A DNA stretch of 64,000 nt from Thermodesulforhabdaceae bacterium (GCA_037482015.1 JBBFKT010000001.1:248001-312000); one strand, 5' to 3'; shown: positions 9,010 to 18,321, numbered from the stretch's first letter. The notes: generated by a model from the letters alone, not told the origin. A program made the numbers and translations.

Positions 9010-9738
9010 TTATATATCCCCACACGCCAAGATTTTTTTCAATATATAACGAAAATCGTTTGGTAGGGAAGATTTAAAAAAACGCCGGGATGTTCCATCA
9101 ATTGTAAATCTTAAAGAAAGCGCATGAAGCATGAGTCTTGGGTGATTGAAGTAGTTCAACGCACCTACCTCCGATTCCATTTGGGTTGCCTTTATTTTGC
9201 CGTAAAGGGGATCACCTATTATGGGATGTCCAATGTGGTAGAGGTGGACTCTTATTTGGTGGCTTCGCCCAGTTTTGGGTGATACTGAAAGTAGAGTGCA
9301 AAAATTATATCTCTTGAGAACCCGAAAATATGTCAGACTTTCCTTCCCTTTTTTGTAGTCAACCCCGACTCTACCAGAGCCAAATCTCCTTAGCGGGGCT
9401 CGGATGAAACCTTCCTTCTCCGATACGCAGCCGTAAACTAAAGCCACATAGGTCTTTTCAACCATTCTGGACTCAAAGAGTCTGTTAAGAAACTTATGTG
9501 TTTCCGGATTTTTTGCAAAAATAATTACGCCACTGACGTCTTTGTCGAGCCTGTGGACTACATAAAGTTTTCTGTTCATCTCCCGAGACAGTATTGATAG
9601 AAGATCGTTCCCTGTTGGTTGTCTCTCCGGTATTGATGCTATACCGCAGGGTTTTGAAACCACAATTAGATCGTTGTCTTCATGAACGATTGCCAACCCC
9701 GAACGAAAATCTTCGATAAACTTCTTCATAACGTCCAT
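9010..9738 (-). CDS. RluA family pseudouridine synthase without S4 domain
   Basis: 242 residues consisting of the catalytic domain only: VVHRLDKDVSGVIIFAK contains the catalytic Asp and GRSHQIRVHLYHIGHPIIGDPLYG the conserved C-terminal motif region. Enzymes of this layout (RluA/RluC/TruC types) modify rRNA or tRNA; the target cannot be fixed from sequence. ATG at 9738 with GGGAG upstream. It ends 52 bases before the lipoprotein start and probably leads the leftward unit with the lipoprotein and the channel. Confidence 0.9.
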   Translation of the reverse strand: MDVMKKFIEDFRSGLAIVHEDNDLIVVSKPCGIASIPERQPTGNDLLSILSREMNRKLYVVHRLDKDVSGVIIFAKNPETHKFLNRLFESRMVEKTYVALVYGCVSEKEGFIRAPLRRFGSGRVGVDYKKGKESLTYFRVLKRYNFCTLLSVSPKTGRSHQIRVHLYHIGHPIIGDPLYGKIKATQMESEVGALNYFNHPRLMLHALSLRFTIDGTSRRFFKSSLPNDFRYILKKILACGDI

Positions 9739-9843
9739 CTTGAGTAACTCCCGTGATTGATTTTCATTGAAGTTTTTCGGCTTAGTAAGTTATAGCACAA
9801 CTGAGCATTTGGCAAAGCTAACACAAAATATTGTGGAGTTTTC

Positions 9844-10410
9844 GTGATGGTTGTTCCGTTAGATAGGCTCAATACTCTGGATTACATATTCCTTACCGTG
9901 CTGGTACTTTGCGTTGTTAGAGGACTATGGCGAGGTGGGATTGTTATTTTATTTAATGTTCTGGGTTTTTTTGGTGGTTTTTTTGTTGCGATCCATTTTT
10001 ATCCTCAGTTGTCATTGCTCGTTAAATCATTTGTGCCTTCACTGTCCAAACCAGAGCTTGTGGCTTTTATTGTTCTTTTTCTTCTATCCTGGTTTGTAAT
10101 TGGAGGTGTTGGACATTGGCTGAGCAAATTATTTGCCGCTGTTAAGCTTAAGTTTTTCGATCGCCTCCTCGGCGGTTTCATTGGACTAGTTCTTGCCGTT
10201 GCCGTTCAAGGTATGATTTTTTCCGGTTTGACCCTGTTCCTTCAACCAACTAACCCTATTCTGAGAGAGTCCCTACTGGCTCCATATGTAAGCAAATCAT
10301 CGGCCACTTTGTATGCTTTTTTGTCAAAGCACCTTGGCGATGAGCTTTCTAAGCGCCGTAATGCTCTCAAAAAATACTGGGAGGAACAATCCAAAGGCGG
10401 AACCAACTGA
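9844..10410 (+). CDS. CvpA family membrane protein
   Basis: 188 residues with four predicted membrane helices, starting LDYIFLTVLVLCVVRGLWRG, which is the family's N-terminal signature (N-x-x-D followed by a helix and R-G). CvpA proteins are inner-membrane proteins linked to colicin V production and envelope stress; their biochemical role is unresolved. The start is GTG-ATG in tandem at 9844/9847. mazG follows after 12 bases, suggesting one transcript. Confidence 0.85.
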   Translation: MMVVPLDRLNTLDYIFLTVLVLCVVRGLWRGGIVILFNVLGFFGGFFVAIHFYPQLSLLVKSFVPSLSKPELVAFIVLFLLSWFVIGGVGHWLSKLFAAVKLKFFDRLLGGFIGLVLAVAVQGMIFSGLTLFLQPTNPILRESLLAPYVSKSSATLYAFLSKHLGDELSKRRNALKKYWEEQSKGGTN

Positions 10411-10422
10411 GGAGAGAAGCTT

Positions 10423-11082
10423 ATGGGGACTAAAGCTGAAATCATTGAAAATCTATGGGCTATTATTGATAAGCTTCGAGGAGAAAACGGATGTCCCTGG
10501 GATCGCAAGCAGACCCCCGAATCCGTAAAGACCTATATTGTGGAAGAAGCTCATGAAGCCTATGCTGCTATTCGTTCAGGATCTACTGAGGAAGTGATGG
10601 AAGAACTTGGAGATCTTCTATTTATGGTGCTTTTTATGGTCCACCTTTATGAAGAATCTGGAATTTTTAGACTTGAGGATGTTGGTGCTCGGGTTGAAGA
10701 GAAAATGATCCGTCGTCATCCTCATGTTTTCGGGGATCTTCGTGTAAATTCTGCCGAAGATGTTAAGGATAACTGGGAGAAGATAAAACGGGAAGAAAAG
10801 CGGGGAAATGAAACAAAAATCCCGAAAACGCTTCCGGCTCTTGTGAGAGCTTACCGCATGCTGTCTAGAAAAGCGATTCATCCTGAAGTCGCTGAACTAG
10901 AATATGAAGTGAGCGATTCCGTTGGGAAAAAATTAGAGAAAATATTTCATGCTCCAAAGGAAGATTTTCCTCAGTGTTTTGCTGATCTTGTGATTGATCT
11001 CTGTCAGTTGGCTCGCTTGAGAGGCTTTCGCCCTGAAGATTTGTTGCAAAAACGTCTAGATGAGAGAGAAAATAGCCCGTGA
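10423..11082 (+). CDS. mazG: Nucleoside triphosphate pyrophosphohydrolase MazG
   Basis: 219 residues. The N-terminal MazG domain has CPWDRKQT, the metal-binding EEAHEAYAAI and EELGDLLFMVLF helices. A second, weaker MazG-like repeat follows (DSVGKKLEKIF, FADLVIDLCQLARLRG), in which the acidic residues are partly lost. It hydrolyses NTPs to NMP and pyrophosphate, cleaning the nucleotide pool. Slightly shorter than E. coli MazG (about 263 residues) because the second repeat is reduced. GGAGAG precedes the ATG. Confidence 0.92.
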   Translation: MGTKAEIIENLWAIIDKLRGENGCPWDRKQTPESVKTYIVEEAHEAYAAIRSGSTEEVMEELGDLLFMVLFMVHLYEESGIFRLEDVGARVEEKMIRRHPHVFGDLRVNSAEDVKDNWEKIKREEKRGNETKIPKTLPALVRAYRMLSRKAIHPEVAELEYEVSDSVGKKLEKIFHAPKEDFPQCFADLVIDLCQLARLRGFRPEDLLQKRLDERENSP

Positions 11083-11188
11083 TATACACCGAGTAGGATG
11101 TTAAAAAATTCAGGGACATGTTATTACGCAATGGCTTTTTAATATATCTTCAACATGAAGCCAGGGATGAAAAAACATAGAAATTCTT

Positions 11189-11212
11189 AGGGGCGATGAT
11201 CTTTCGCCCCTA
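11189..11212. terminator. Hairpin between convergent mazG and archease genes
   Basis: AGGGGCGA and TTCGCCCCTAG form a strong stem with a short loop in the gap between the two convergent genes. It could terminate either strand; no long T-run follows. Confidence 0.55.
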
Positions 11213-11223
11213 GACAAAGTATT

Positions 11224-11664
11224 TTACACATCAACAGTTATCGTGGCTTCCCAATGATTTCCCTTTTTTTCTAACGAGAAGTCGTGAAAGGTTATACCTT
11301 TTACATCTGCCAGAAGATCGTCTTTATGAATCTCTATAGGTTCCCCTATCAATATGGCTTGGAGATTCCACAAACCTTTATCGTCTTTTATGGGTTTTAT
11401 GGAGATACTTTTAACTTTCAGAAAAAGTTGTTGGGCGTCCTTAAGATATATGATTTCTTGAAGAAACTGGTGTAGCAAGAAATCCAGCGTTTCGGCCTGG
11501 AGATTAATTGTTTTTTCGTCAGCGGGGCAAATATTTTCCGGCTTAGAAACCATAATAGCAAGTAAAGCATCGGCGCAGGATGCAAACAGTTCTTCCAAAG
11601 TTTTTCCCCATGCTTTGAAAGCAACATCTGCCGTAGCTCTATCTTCTAAGTATGCATACGGCAT
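11224..11664 (-). CDS. Archease family protein
   Basis: 146 residues matching archease: N-terminal YAYLEDRATADVAFKAWG resembles the conserved F-x-H-T-A-D-x-x-x-x-A-x-G pattern, and the C-terminal KGITFHDFSLEKKGNHWEA stretch is characteristic. Archease activates the RNA ligase RtcB by promoting its guanylylation and can act as a chaperone. In many archeases the first motif has His before TAD; here it reads DRATAD. No rtcB is in the window. The ribosome site is weak. Confidence 0.85.
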   Translation of the reverse strand: MPYAYLEDRATADVAFKAWGKTLEELFASCADALLAIMVSKPENICPADEKTINLQAETLDFLLHQFLQEIIYLKDAQQLFLKVKSISIKPIKDDKGLWNLQAILIGEPIEIHKDDLLADVKGITFHDFSLEKKGNHWEATITVDV

Positions 11665-11708
11665 AGGCTAAAACCCCCATTGACTGACATTAAAAGCCGT
11701 GGCTTCAT

Positions 11709-12875
11709 CTATCTAAGGAAAGCTCCAATGATGCCATTAGCAAGAAGCTGTTTGCATGCGTCTTCTGAGCGAACTTCTTCGATTTTTCCTCCCGACGCAA
11801 GTACTTTTTCTGACGCAAACCAAATGAGATCATCAACCGCTTCAAGAGATTGCGAACAATAAGGGCATTTACCACCTTCGGGGGGATGATCGAGGAGCAC
11901 CTCGCATTTAGGACAGAAATAACCTTTAAGTTGTGTTCCTGTTGGATACACCAGAAGATATGCTCGCCCCTGATTTATTACATCCAGAGTCGGGTTTACG
12001 CCAATCGCAGCTTTATCCGAAGAAGGGCTGATCTTGTTTGCTGTAGTAATAAGGTCTGTTACGATCCTTAGCTCGGTTGCTCGCTCCCTTTCTTCTACTA
12101 CGGGCAGGACCACCTCCAGCACTTCTTCTGACTTTGCTTTAGTAGACATTCTTAATCTTGCCACTACCTTTTCCTGAAGAGCCTTGGGAAGCAGACGAAA
12201 AAGCTCCGATGTGATTTCGCTTGGTCCCATCAGAATAATATATTGAGCTTTGGAATCTTCTATCAAATCATAAATGCGATTGCTTGTATCCTTCAGGAAC
12301 CAGTTCGTCCATGTTTCTGCGCGACGTTGAAAGATTGTTTGAGATCTCATATGATCTGTTCCCACAGTTTTTCGATACTTTACAGGCGCAAGGCTTACCG
12401 TATCCTGTATTTCTTCTATCTGCCCAAAAGAAAAAAGAAAGAGACGTGCCTTCTCGCTGTCCAAGAGACATATGATATAGCGTTCGTATTCATCAATAGT
12501 TTCCAGAACAGGTCTTATGTAGGGCGCTTCTTCATAAAACACTAGATTAGGTAAGCGAAGAGGGATTTCCTCTTTATAAGTGAATTTTTCTGATATATCG
12601 CAAAAAGCTATAAAAGTTTTTCCTGCTGGTATAAGAGTTTCTACCTCTTTTAGAATCCACTGGCTGTCATCTTTAAAGTGAGCTTTTAAGTTTCCATCGT
12701 TACCTATTTCTTTTTCGATTCTGGTTAACATCTGATCCAATACTGTTTTGTAACCCCCTTTAGCGTTAGCTGGAAGGGAAGGGTCAATGTTGAGATAAAC
12801 GCTAAGAACAGGAGATCCTTCTTTTGGAGCCCTTTCTTTGAGCCATTTCAGAGTTTCCTGCCGGAATATGTTCAT
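11709..12875 (-). CDS. aeRF1-like (baeRF family) protein with zinc ribbon
   Basis: 388 residues resembling bacterial homologues of archaeo-eukaryotic release factor eRF1. It has a central domain with YIILMGPSE and LPKALQEKV, a LEVVLPVVEERERATEL segment, and a C-terminal zinc-ribbon-like CPKC...CPYC pair (about residues 319-339). The eRF1 GGQ tripeptide is absent; the equivalent region reads DHMRSQTIFQRR. Homologues are proposed to act on ribosomes or in rescue; direct function is not established. Strong AAGGAGG before the ATG at 12875. Confidence 0.75.
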   Translation of the reverse strand: MNIFRQETLKWLKERAPKEGSPVLSVYLNIDPSLPANAKGGYKTVLDQMLTRIEKEIGNDGNLKAHFKDDSQWILKEVETLIPAGKTFIAFCDISEKFTYKEEIPLRLPNLVFYEEAPYIRPVLETIDEYERYIICLLDSEKARLFLFSFGQIEEIQDTVSLAPVKYRKTVGTDHMRSQTIFQRRAETWTNWFLKDTSNRIYDLIEDSKAQYIILMGPSEITSELFRLLPKALQEKVVARLRMSTKAKSEEVLEVVLPVVEERERATELRIVTDLITTANKISPSSDKAAIGVNPTLDVINQGRAYLLVYPTGTQLKGYFCPKCEVLLDHPPEGGKCPYCSQSLEAVDDLIWFASEKVLASGGKIEEVRSEDACKQLLANGIIGAFLR

Positions 12876-12936
12876 ATCATCCTCCTTAAACCTTCAGAAG
12901 CTTCACTTACGTAATATTGTTACTCTTAGATTAACA

Positions 12937-12955
12937 TGGGGGAATTCATCCCCCT
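12937..12955 (-). terminator. Hairpin downstream of the MBL-fold gene
   Basis: GGGGGA (12938-12943) pairs with TCCCCC (12949-12954) around a five-base loop. It lies about 145 bases after the leftward MBL-fold gene and before the aeRF1-like gene. Probable terminator, although the T-tract is weak. Confidence 0.45.
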
Positions 12956-13098
12956 AGTATTTATGCAACACAAACGCTCAATTAACTCTTTCCCCCAGGA
13001 ATACAGCGATTTATCTTTGTGCCTAAATAGTTCTCCTCCCAAGGGACTTCTTAACGGTCGGACACTTAGAAATTTATCCCATTTAGAAAAGTTTTGCA

Positions 13099-13878
13099 TC
13101 ACTTTTTTCCGATTTCAATAATTTCACCGGTTTCAGGAAGAAATGCCTGTATCAACGACTTTCTTTCAAGAAGCATTTGCCTGATCTGGGTTTCGTAATT
13201 CCTTCTCACGTCTCGCTGAACATGAACACAGGCAACAGAATGAGCTCTGGCTCTTTCAGCCATGTCTAATACGCCCCTAACTGTGCCATGGCCTGGAACA
13301 GAAGGTTCAATGTGGAATGCCTCATGAATAATAAGAAGGGTTTCCTTAGCTATTTCTTCAGTTTCTTTAGTTGGCTTTCCATCTCCGCTATAAAAAACTT
13401 TTCCTTCGGGTGTTTCAATGGCGACGGAAAGGTTTTTTTGGCTGTGTTCAGTTGGAGCGCTTATCCAGTTTAGATTAAAAAAGTGATACGCTTCGCCTTC
13501 TTTTATTTCTTCGAAAAAGAGTTCAAAGGCAAACCGACTTCTAAAACCGGGATAGGCAAGATCGAGAGCTTTATCAATGACAGACTCGATGCCTTTCTGG
13601 CCAATTATGGTCAAGGGTTTTTGTCTTTTCATTTCCCAAAGGCGCAGTAAAAGAAGAGGCGTTCCAAAAAAGTGATCGCCGTGAAAGTGTGAAATCCATA
13701 CGGCGTCGAGCTTTTCCGGATCGGAGATATATTTCCAGAACTGAAACGGCACAGAAAATCCACAATCCATAAGCACCGTAATAGTTTCACTCTTGGCGTT
13801 TTTAATTTCTAACAGGATTGATGTGTTAGGATGTTTTTCGTCACAGGCTTCTCCTACGCCTAAAAAGGTTATTTTCAT
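13099..13878 (-). CDS. MBL-fold hydrolase, ribonuclease Z-like
   Basis: 259 residues of the metallo-beta-lactamase fold. The metal-binding motif is ISHFHGDHFFG, later ligands are in PTEHSQ, FYSGDGKPT and the VHVQ region, and the architecture follows RNase Z/ElaC-like proteins. tRNA 3' processing is possible, but the protein is shorter than RNase Z (about 305 residues) and lacks the clear exosite arm. Another MBL phosphodiesterase or arylsulfatase-like role is equally likely. GGAGG precedes the ATG. Confidence 0.8.
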   Translation of the reverse strand: MKITFLGVGEACDEKHPNTSILLEIKNAKSETITVLMDCGFSVPFQFWKYISDPEKLDAVWISHFHGDHFFGTPLLLLRLWEMKRQKPLTIIGQKGIESVIDKALDLAYPGFRSRFAFELFFEEIKEGEAYHFFNLNWISAPTEHSQKNLSVAIETPEGKVFYSGDGKPTKETEEIAKETLLIIHEAFHIEPSVPGHGTVRGVLDMAERARAHSVACVHVQRDVRRNYETQIRQMLLERKSLIQAFLPETGEIIEIGKK

Positions 13879-13941
13879 ATGTTTCCTCCACTCTTGATGT
13901 AATTAGAGACGATAAAAATTTTTAGAATTGTAACCCTTTTC

Positions 13942-13971
13942 TTGACCTTGCGACAAAAAATTTCGTAAAAG
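13942..13971 (+). promoter_or_regulatory. Possible promoter of lpxC
   Basis: TTGACC (13942-13947) and TAAAAG (13966-13971) are 18 bases apart, upstream of lpxC. The -35 is good and the -10 is only fair. Confidence 0.35.
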
Positions 13972-14021
13972 GAATATCTGAAAGTTACAATCAACGGGGG
14001 TGTTATAAAAAGGAGGAAAGG

Positions 14022-14984
14022 GTGGGAGATTGGAAACTCCTAGAACATACTGTGGGGCGCGAAATAAAATATGAAGGTATTGGTTTACATACCGGGAAAA
14101 TAACCCGGGTTGTTATTAAGCCGGCACCACCCTCAACGGGGATTATATTTATAAGATCCAGAAAATTTCTTTCAGAATCGGTAAAAGCTTCTTATGAAAA
14201 TATTTCTCGATCTATCATGGCGACCACTATAGGATTTAACGGAACAGGGGTATCAACAGTTGAGCATCTTCTGGCTGCTTTTTTAGGCTGCGGCGTAGAT
14301 AATGCCTTTGTAGAAGTTGATGGTCCCGAAATACCCATCGCTGACGGTAGCGCTTTGACTTATGCTAGACTGATTCTAGAAGCTGGTGTGGTGCCTCAAA
14401 ACGTTCCACGCCGATTTTATGCTATTACTTCATCCGTAGAATTAAAAGAGGGTGATGCCTATTTGATGGTTTTACCTTCTGAATCTTTCTCTCTAACCGT
14501 TGACTATTCTATTGAGTTTCCTCACCCTTTGATTAGCAAACAGTCTATAAGGTGGACCTTTGATTCTAGACGATTTTTGAGAGAGATTGCTCCAGCAAGA
14601 ACTTTCGGTTTTCTTGAGGATGTGACAAAGCTTAGATCTCAAGGACTTGCATTAGGTGGGTCTTTGGAAAATGCTCTGGTCTTCGATAAGCATTTACTTC
14701 TGAATCCAGAAGGTTTTCGATTTGCTGATGAATGTGTTCGACATAAGGTTCTGGATCTTCTAGGTGATATTATGCTTGTTGGAAAACCTATTATTGGACA
14801 TTTTGTTATCCACAAGGCCGGACATGGTTTGCATCATAAATTACTTAAGGAAATTATGCCGTTTTTAGAGGAAGTCCCCCAGGAGAAAATCGAATGTCTA
14901 GTATCAAGCTTTTTACCTCCCCCACCTGAAGAGTTGTTCAAATTGTATAATGCTCATACCGAGGTAAGGATACAAGCTACTTAA
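14022..14984 (+). CDS. lpxC: UDP-3-O-acyl-N-acetylglucosamine deacetylase
   Basis: 320 residues. It catalyses the committed zinc-dependent deacetylation in lipid A synthesis in the cytoplasm. Visible signatures: EGIGLHTGK, the zinc-binding His of VSTVEHLLAAF, the zinc ligands in RHKVLDLLGDI, and the catalytic His in HKAGHGLHHKL. Length is normal (about 305). Start is GTG at 14022 with AAGGAGG upstream. Its presence shows a lipopolysaccharide outer membrane. It is a single gene flanked by a leftward gene on each side. Confidence 0.96.
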   Translation: MGDWKLLEHTVGREIKYEGIGLHTGKITRVVIKPAPPSTGIIFIRSRKFLSESVKASYENISRSIMATTIGFNGTGVSTVEHLLAAFLGCGVDNAFVEVDGPEIPIADGSALTYARLILEAGVVPQNVPRRFYAITSSVELKEGDAYLMVLPSESFSLTVDYSIEFPHPLISKQSIRWTFDSRRFLREIAPARTFGFLEDVTKLRSQGLALGGSLENALVFDKHLLLNPEGFRFADECVRHKVLDLLGDIMLVGKPIIGHFVIHKAGHGLHHKLLKEIMPFLEEVPQEKIECLVSSFLPPPPEELFKLYNAHTEVRIQAT

Positions 14985-15052
14985 AACTACCCTAGAGAAG
15001 TTTAGATCATTGTAATTAAAACGCTGGTGTCGTTAATCCTAGATACATTTAA

Positions 15053-15070
15053 CTAAGACCGTGGTCTTAG
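15053..15070. terminator. Perfect hairpin overlapping a stop codon
   Basis: CTAAGACC and GGTCTTAG form an eight-base stem around two bases. The stem includes the last codons and the TAG stop of the leftward response regulator. It sits between the convergent lpxC and regulator genes and may serve as a shared terminator. Confidence 0.5.
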
Positions 15071-16210
15071 AACCTTTATGGGTTCTTCCACACCAATGGT
15101 TTTTGCGAAGTTTTTTAGTTTTTCTATGAGAGGTGCCGATACTTCGTGCCCTTGGCGAATAAGGAGTCTTCCGTCGACGGTAAAGAGATCCTCGGAAATA
15201 ATCATGCCTTCTTTGAGTTCTTCTATTTTTACCAGAGCCGGTTCGTATTCGGATTGAATATGGACGATTTTTCTTAGAACAGGAAGAATCTTGGGATCAT
15301 AGACTCCTGAGCGTTTGGACATTATTTCGTATGCTTCGTAAGGTTTGTGATTGCGGTAAAGAAATAAATCAAAATCAAGGGCTATCTTAAGGATTCTGGA
15401 TTCTATAGGGATTTCTTCTTCCTTCACAGAATCGATAGGAAGTCCAGTTCCATCGTAATGTTTTTCTTGGTAAGTTATAATTTCTGCAATTTCTTCAAGT
15501 CGTGGAATATATCTTATTAGATCTGCGGCAATAGATGGATGCATTTCCATAAGTTGTTTTTCTTCACCCTGGAGTTTTTCTCCTCGATACATTTTTATAA
15601 AGGCTTCTTCTGGAACTATAAAGCATCCAAGTTGAGAAAGCCTGGCAGCAGTTTCCAGCTTCCACATTGGTTGATATTGAAGTTCTCTACCAATCCAGAG
15701 TGCATAGCGGGTCACTCGCGACGCTCGCCCAAAAGCTTCAGGATTGGAAAGCGATAATACTTCCATTAAGGTCTTTACACAACCTTTCAGGGTATTTTCT
15801 AATAGTTCTTTTTCTGCTTTGATGAGTTTATACTGTTCGACACCTGCAGCTACAGCCTGTAAAAGAGTATCAGAACTGCAAGGTTTAGTTAGAAATCTAA
15901 AGACATTTCCAGAGTTAATCGCTTCAATGGCTGTCTGGATATCGGCGTAGCCGGTAAGCATAATTCTGACAGTGTCTGGAGATAATTCCTTTACCCTGGT
16001 GAGAAATTGAATTCCATCCATAACGGGCATTCGCAGATCAGAAATCACTAATGCATAAGGACCGTTCTTTTTAATCTTTTCGATTCCTTCTTTCCCGCTT
16101 TCCGCTGTATCGATCTTGATATTCTGAATTTTATAAAAGGCTCTTTTCATTGCTAAAAGCACACTTGGTTCATCATCAACGAATAACACTTTGAATATCT
16201 TTTGCACCAT
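15053..16210 (-). CDS. Response regulator with degenerate HD-GYP domain (RpfG-like)
   Basis: 385 residues. The receiver domain (about 1-125) has FVDDEPS, the Asp of ISDLRMPVMDG, MLTGYA and LTKPC, so it should accept phosphate. The output region (about 150-330) aligns with HD-GYP c-di-GMP phosphodiesterases, but the catalytic HD dyad is replaced (RLSQLGCFIVP) and GYP reads GLP in HYDGTGLP. A short C-terminal module follows (ALVKIEELKEGMIISED). It is probably not an active phosphodiesterase as read. It lies 15 bases after the histidine kinase gene, a likely cognate pair. Confidence 0.87.
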   Translation of the reverse strand: MVQKIFKVLFVDDEPSVLLAMKRAFYKIQNIKIDTAESGKEGIEKIKKNGPYALVISDLRMPVMDGIQFLTRVKELSPDTVRIMLTGYADIQTAIEAINSGNVFRFLTKPCSSDTLLQAVAAGVEQYKLIKAEKELLENTLKGCVKTLMEVLSLSNPEAFGRASRVTRYALWIGRELQYQPMWKLETAARLSQLGCFIVPEEAFIKMYRGEKLQGEEKQLMEMHPSIAADLIRYIPRLEEIAEIITYQEKHYDGTGLPIDSVKEEEIPIESRILKIALDFDLFLYRNHKPYEAYEIMSKRSGVYDPKILPVLRKIVHIQSEYEPALVKIEELKEGMIISEDLFTVDGRLLIRQGHEVSAPLIEKLKNFAKTIGVEEPIKVLRPRS

Positions 16211-16225
16211 AGGACTTTTCCCACC

Positions 16226-18244
16226 TCATCCTATAATATCATGGCTTTTTTCTATTTCACCGAGAGGCAATAGGACAAAGAAAGTTGTTCCTTTACCTTC
16301 TTTAGTTTCAAAATAAATATGTCCATTATGCTTTTTCATTATAACTGCCTGGGCTATGGCGAGCCCCTGTCCTGTGCCTTTACCAACTGGTTTTGTTGTG
16401 AAAAAGGGTTCGAAAACTTTATGGCGTATTTCCTTAGGAATCCCTGTGCCCGTATCGGTCACACTTACCACGCACCATGGATCTTTTCGCTTTGTCCGAA
16501 TAGTTATTGAGCCTTTATTTTCAGGCCGATCGCCAATGGCTTCTTTTATTGCCTGAGCAGCATTAACAATTAAGTTTAGAAATACCTGTGAAAGTTCGCC
16601 TGGGTAGCAGAGTATAGGGGGAATGCTTGGGTCAAAATCGAACTCCACATTAGCTACATATTTCCATTCGTTTCTTGATATAGTCACTACGCTTTCGAGA
16701 AGCTTATGAATGTCTGTGACTATTTTGGTCTGGGATCCCGGATGAGAAAACTCTCGGATAGAGTCTATAATTTTAATCACTCTTTGAAGACAATCAAGAC
16801 TCTGGCTTAGAGCCTGAGGAATTTCTTCCATTAAGAAAGGCAAGTCAAGGTTGTTCATGATTTTTCCAATTTTTTCCAGCCAAAACAATGGACCATCATC
16901 ACTGCATTGAGCCTTTATCGAATTCACTAAATTTTTGCAACATTCGACCAACTCCATTATTTGATGGATTTCTTCTCGAATAAAATTCAAGTTAGAGAGC
17001 ACGCATTGACAGGGAGTGTTAATTTCATGAGCTATTCCGGCAGCAAGAGTTCCTATAGCCTCAAGTTTCTGAGAATGAACCAGCATCATTTCAAGGTTTT
17101 TTTGGTTCGTGACATCAAATCCCGTTATAAAAAAACAAAGCCTATTATCAGGTGTGAAGAAAGGCTTAATGGAAAAATTTAAGATTCGTGTTTCTTCTTC
17201 TGAGTAGAGTCTTATTTCATCAATCTGAACAGGTCTTTTGGTTTCCAAGCATTGTTCGTAAGCTGGTATGAGTCTGCTCGTAAAGTCTCCAGGGAAGGAG
17301 AGTTCTTTAAGTGGACGGCCAAGAATATCAGATGCTGATGTCATAAATATCTTTTCTGCAACACGATTCCACCTGTAAACTATCCCTTGTTCATTGACTC
17401 CTATGACCACAACGGAAACCGAATCAATGACGAAAGAAAGTTCTCTGGTAAGCGTTTTCAGATTTTCTTCAATTTTTTTGATGTTTGTTATGTCGGTAAA
17501 CAGACAAATGACTTTTTCAATGTTTCCTTTAGAATCCAGCACAGGCACATTTGTGACATGAAAATATCCTCCCAGAGCAGGAACTTCAACATCCCTTTCA
17601 AAAGTAACTTTAGATTTAGATAGCATCGGTAAATCATTGAAAAGGGATCCTCCTAGAATATCTTTACAACGCTTTTTTACAATATCTCTAGGGTGTAGCC
17701 CTAGCCGATCCGCAAAGGCTTTGTTTACTCGGCTGTATATGCAGGAGTGCTCACTTGGTTCGGCAATTACAATCGGGTTCGGAACGCTATCGAAAGTGAG
17801 TTGCCATTCCTGTTTTCCCTTTTCTAATGTTAATTCAAGTTGTTTTTCTTTGGTTATATCAAAAATAATTCCGTCTATCCATAGAAGTTCGCCATTAGAA
17901 TCGTAAATTAGCGAACCACGGTCGCTTATCCATCTAATTTCGCCGCTAGCTGTAACAATGCGATATGTTCGGAGGCATTGAAGTTTTTTATGCTTAATGG
18001 CTTCCCTAGTTATCGTTATGATTTTTTCTAAATCTTCAGCAAAAACTATATCTTTCCAATTTTTCCTTCCGGTTGAAAACTCCTGTGGATCATAGCCCGT
18101 GATTTGTTTAATTCTTTGTCCCCAGAAAATAAATGACCAATCCAGAAACCCCCTGTAAAAAACCAAATCTAGGGAAGGGAGAATATTTTTGAGAATATCA
18201 GTTAATTCAATTTTTTCTCCTTCTATTAGATATAGATTCCGCAT
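16226..18244 (-). CDS. Multi-PAS cytoplasmic sensor histidine kinase
   Basis: 672 residues without membrane segments. Three PAS domains (about 25-135, 145-265, 270-390) precede a HisKA domain with phospho-acceptor His in GIAHEINTP. The HATPase domain has the N box (LNLIVNAAQAI), G1 (VTDTGTGIP), F (FEPFFTTKPVG) and G2 (GTGQGLAIA) motifs intact. Many PAS domains and no transmembrane region suggest sensing of an internal redox or ligand signal. The insertion between HisKA and HATPase is rather long. It precedes the HD-GYP-like regulator by 15 bases. Confidence 0.93.
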   Translation of the reverse strand: MRNLYLIEGEKIELTDILKNILPSLDLVFYRGFLDWSFIFWGQRIKQITGYDPQEFSTGRKNWKDIVFAEDLEKIITITREAIKHKKLQCLRTYRIVTASGEIRWISDRGSLIYDSNGELLWIDGIIFDITKEKQLELTLEKGKQEWQLTFDSVPNPIVIAEPSEHSCIYSRVNKAFADRLGLHPRDIVKKRCKDILGGSLFNDLPMLSKSKVTFERDVEVPALGGYFHVTNVPVLDSKGNIEKVICLFTDITNIKKIEENLKTLTRELSFVIDSVSVVVIGVNEQGIVYRWNRVAEKIFMTSASDILGRPLKELSFPGDFTSRLIPAYEQCLETKRPVQIDEIRLYSEEETRILNFSIKPFFTPDNRLCFFITGFDVTNQKNLEMMLVHSQKLEAIGTLAAGIAHEINTPCQCVLSNLNFIREEIHQIMELVECCKNLVNSIKAQCSDDGPLFWLEKIGKIMNNLDLPFLMEEIPQALSQSLDCLQRVIKIIDSIREFSHPGSQTKIVTDIHKLLESVVTISRNEWKYVANVEFDFDPSIPPILCYPGELSQVFLNLIVNAAQAIKEAIGDRPENKGSITIRTKRKDPWCVVSVTDTGTGIPKEIRHKVFEPFFTTKPVGKGTGQGLAIAQAVIMKKHNGHIYFETKEGKGTTFFVLLPLGEIEKSHDIIG

Positions 18245-18321
18245 TGGCCTGCCTTTCCACGGTAGTAGATAAGATGCTTTTATAATTAAGCAAAAGTTTA
18301 AACTGGTTTCACTACCCAGTT

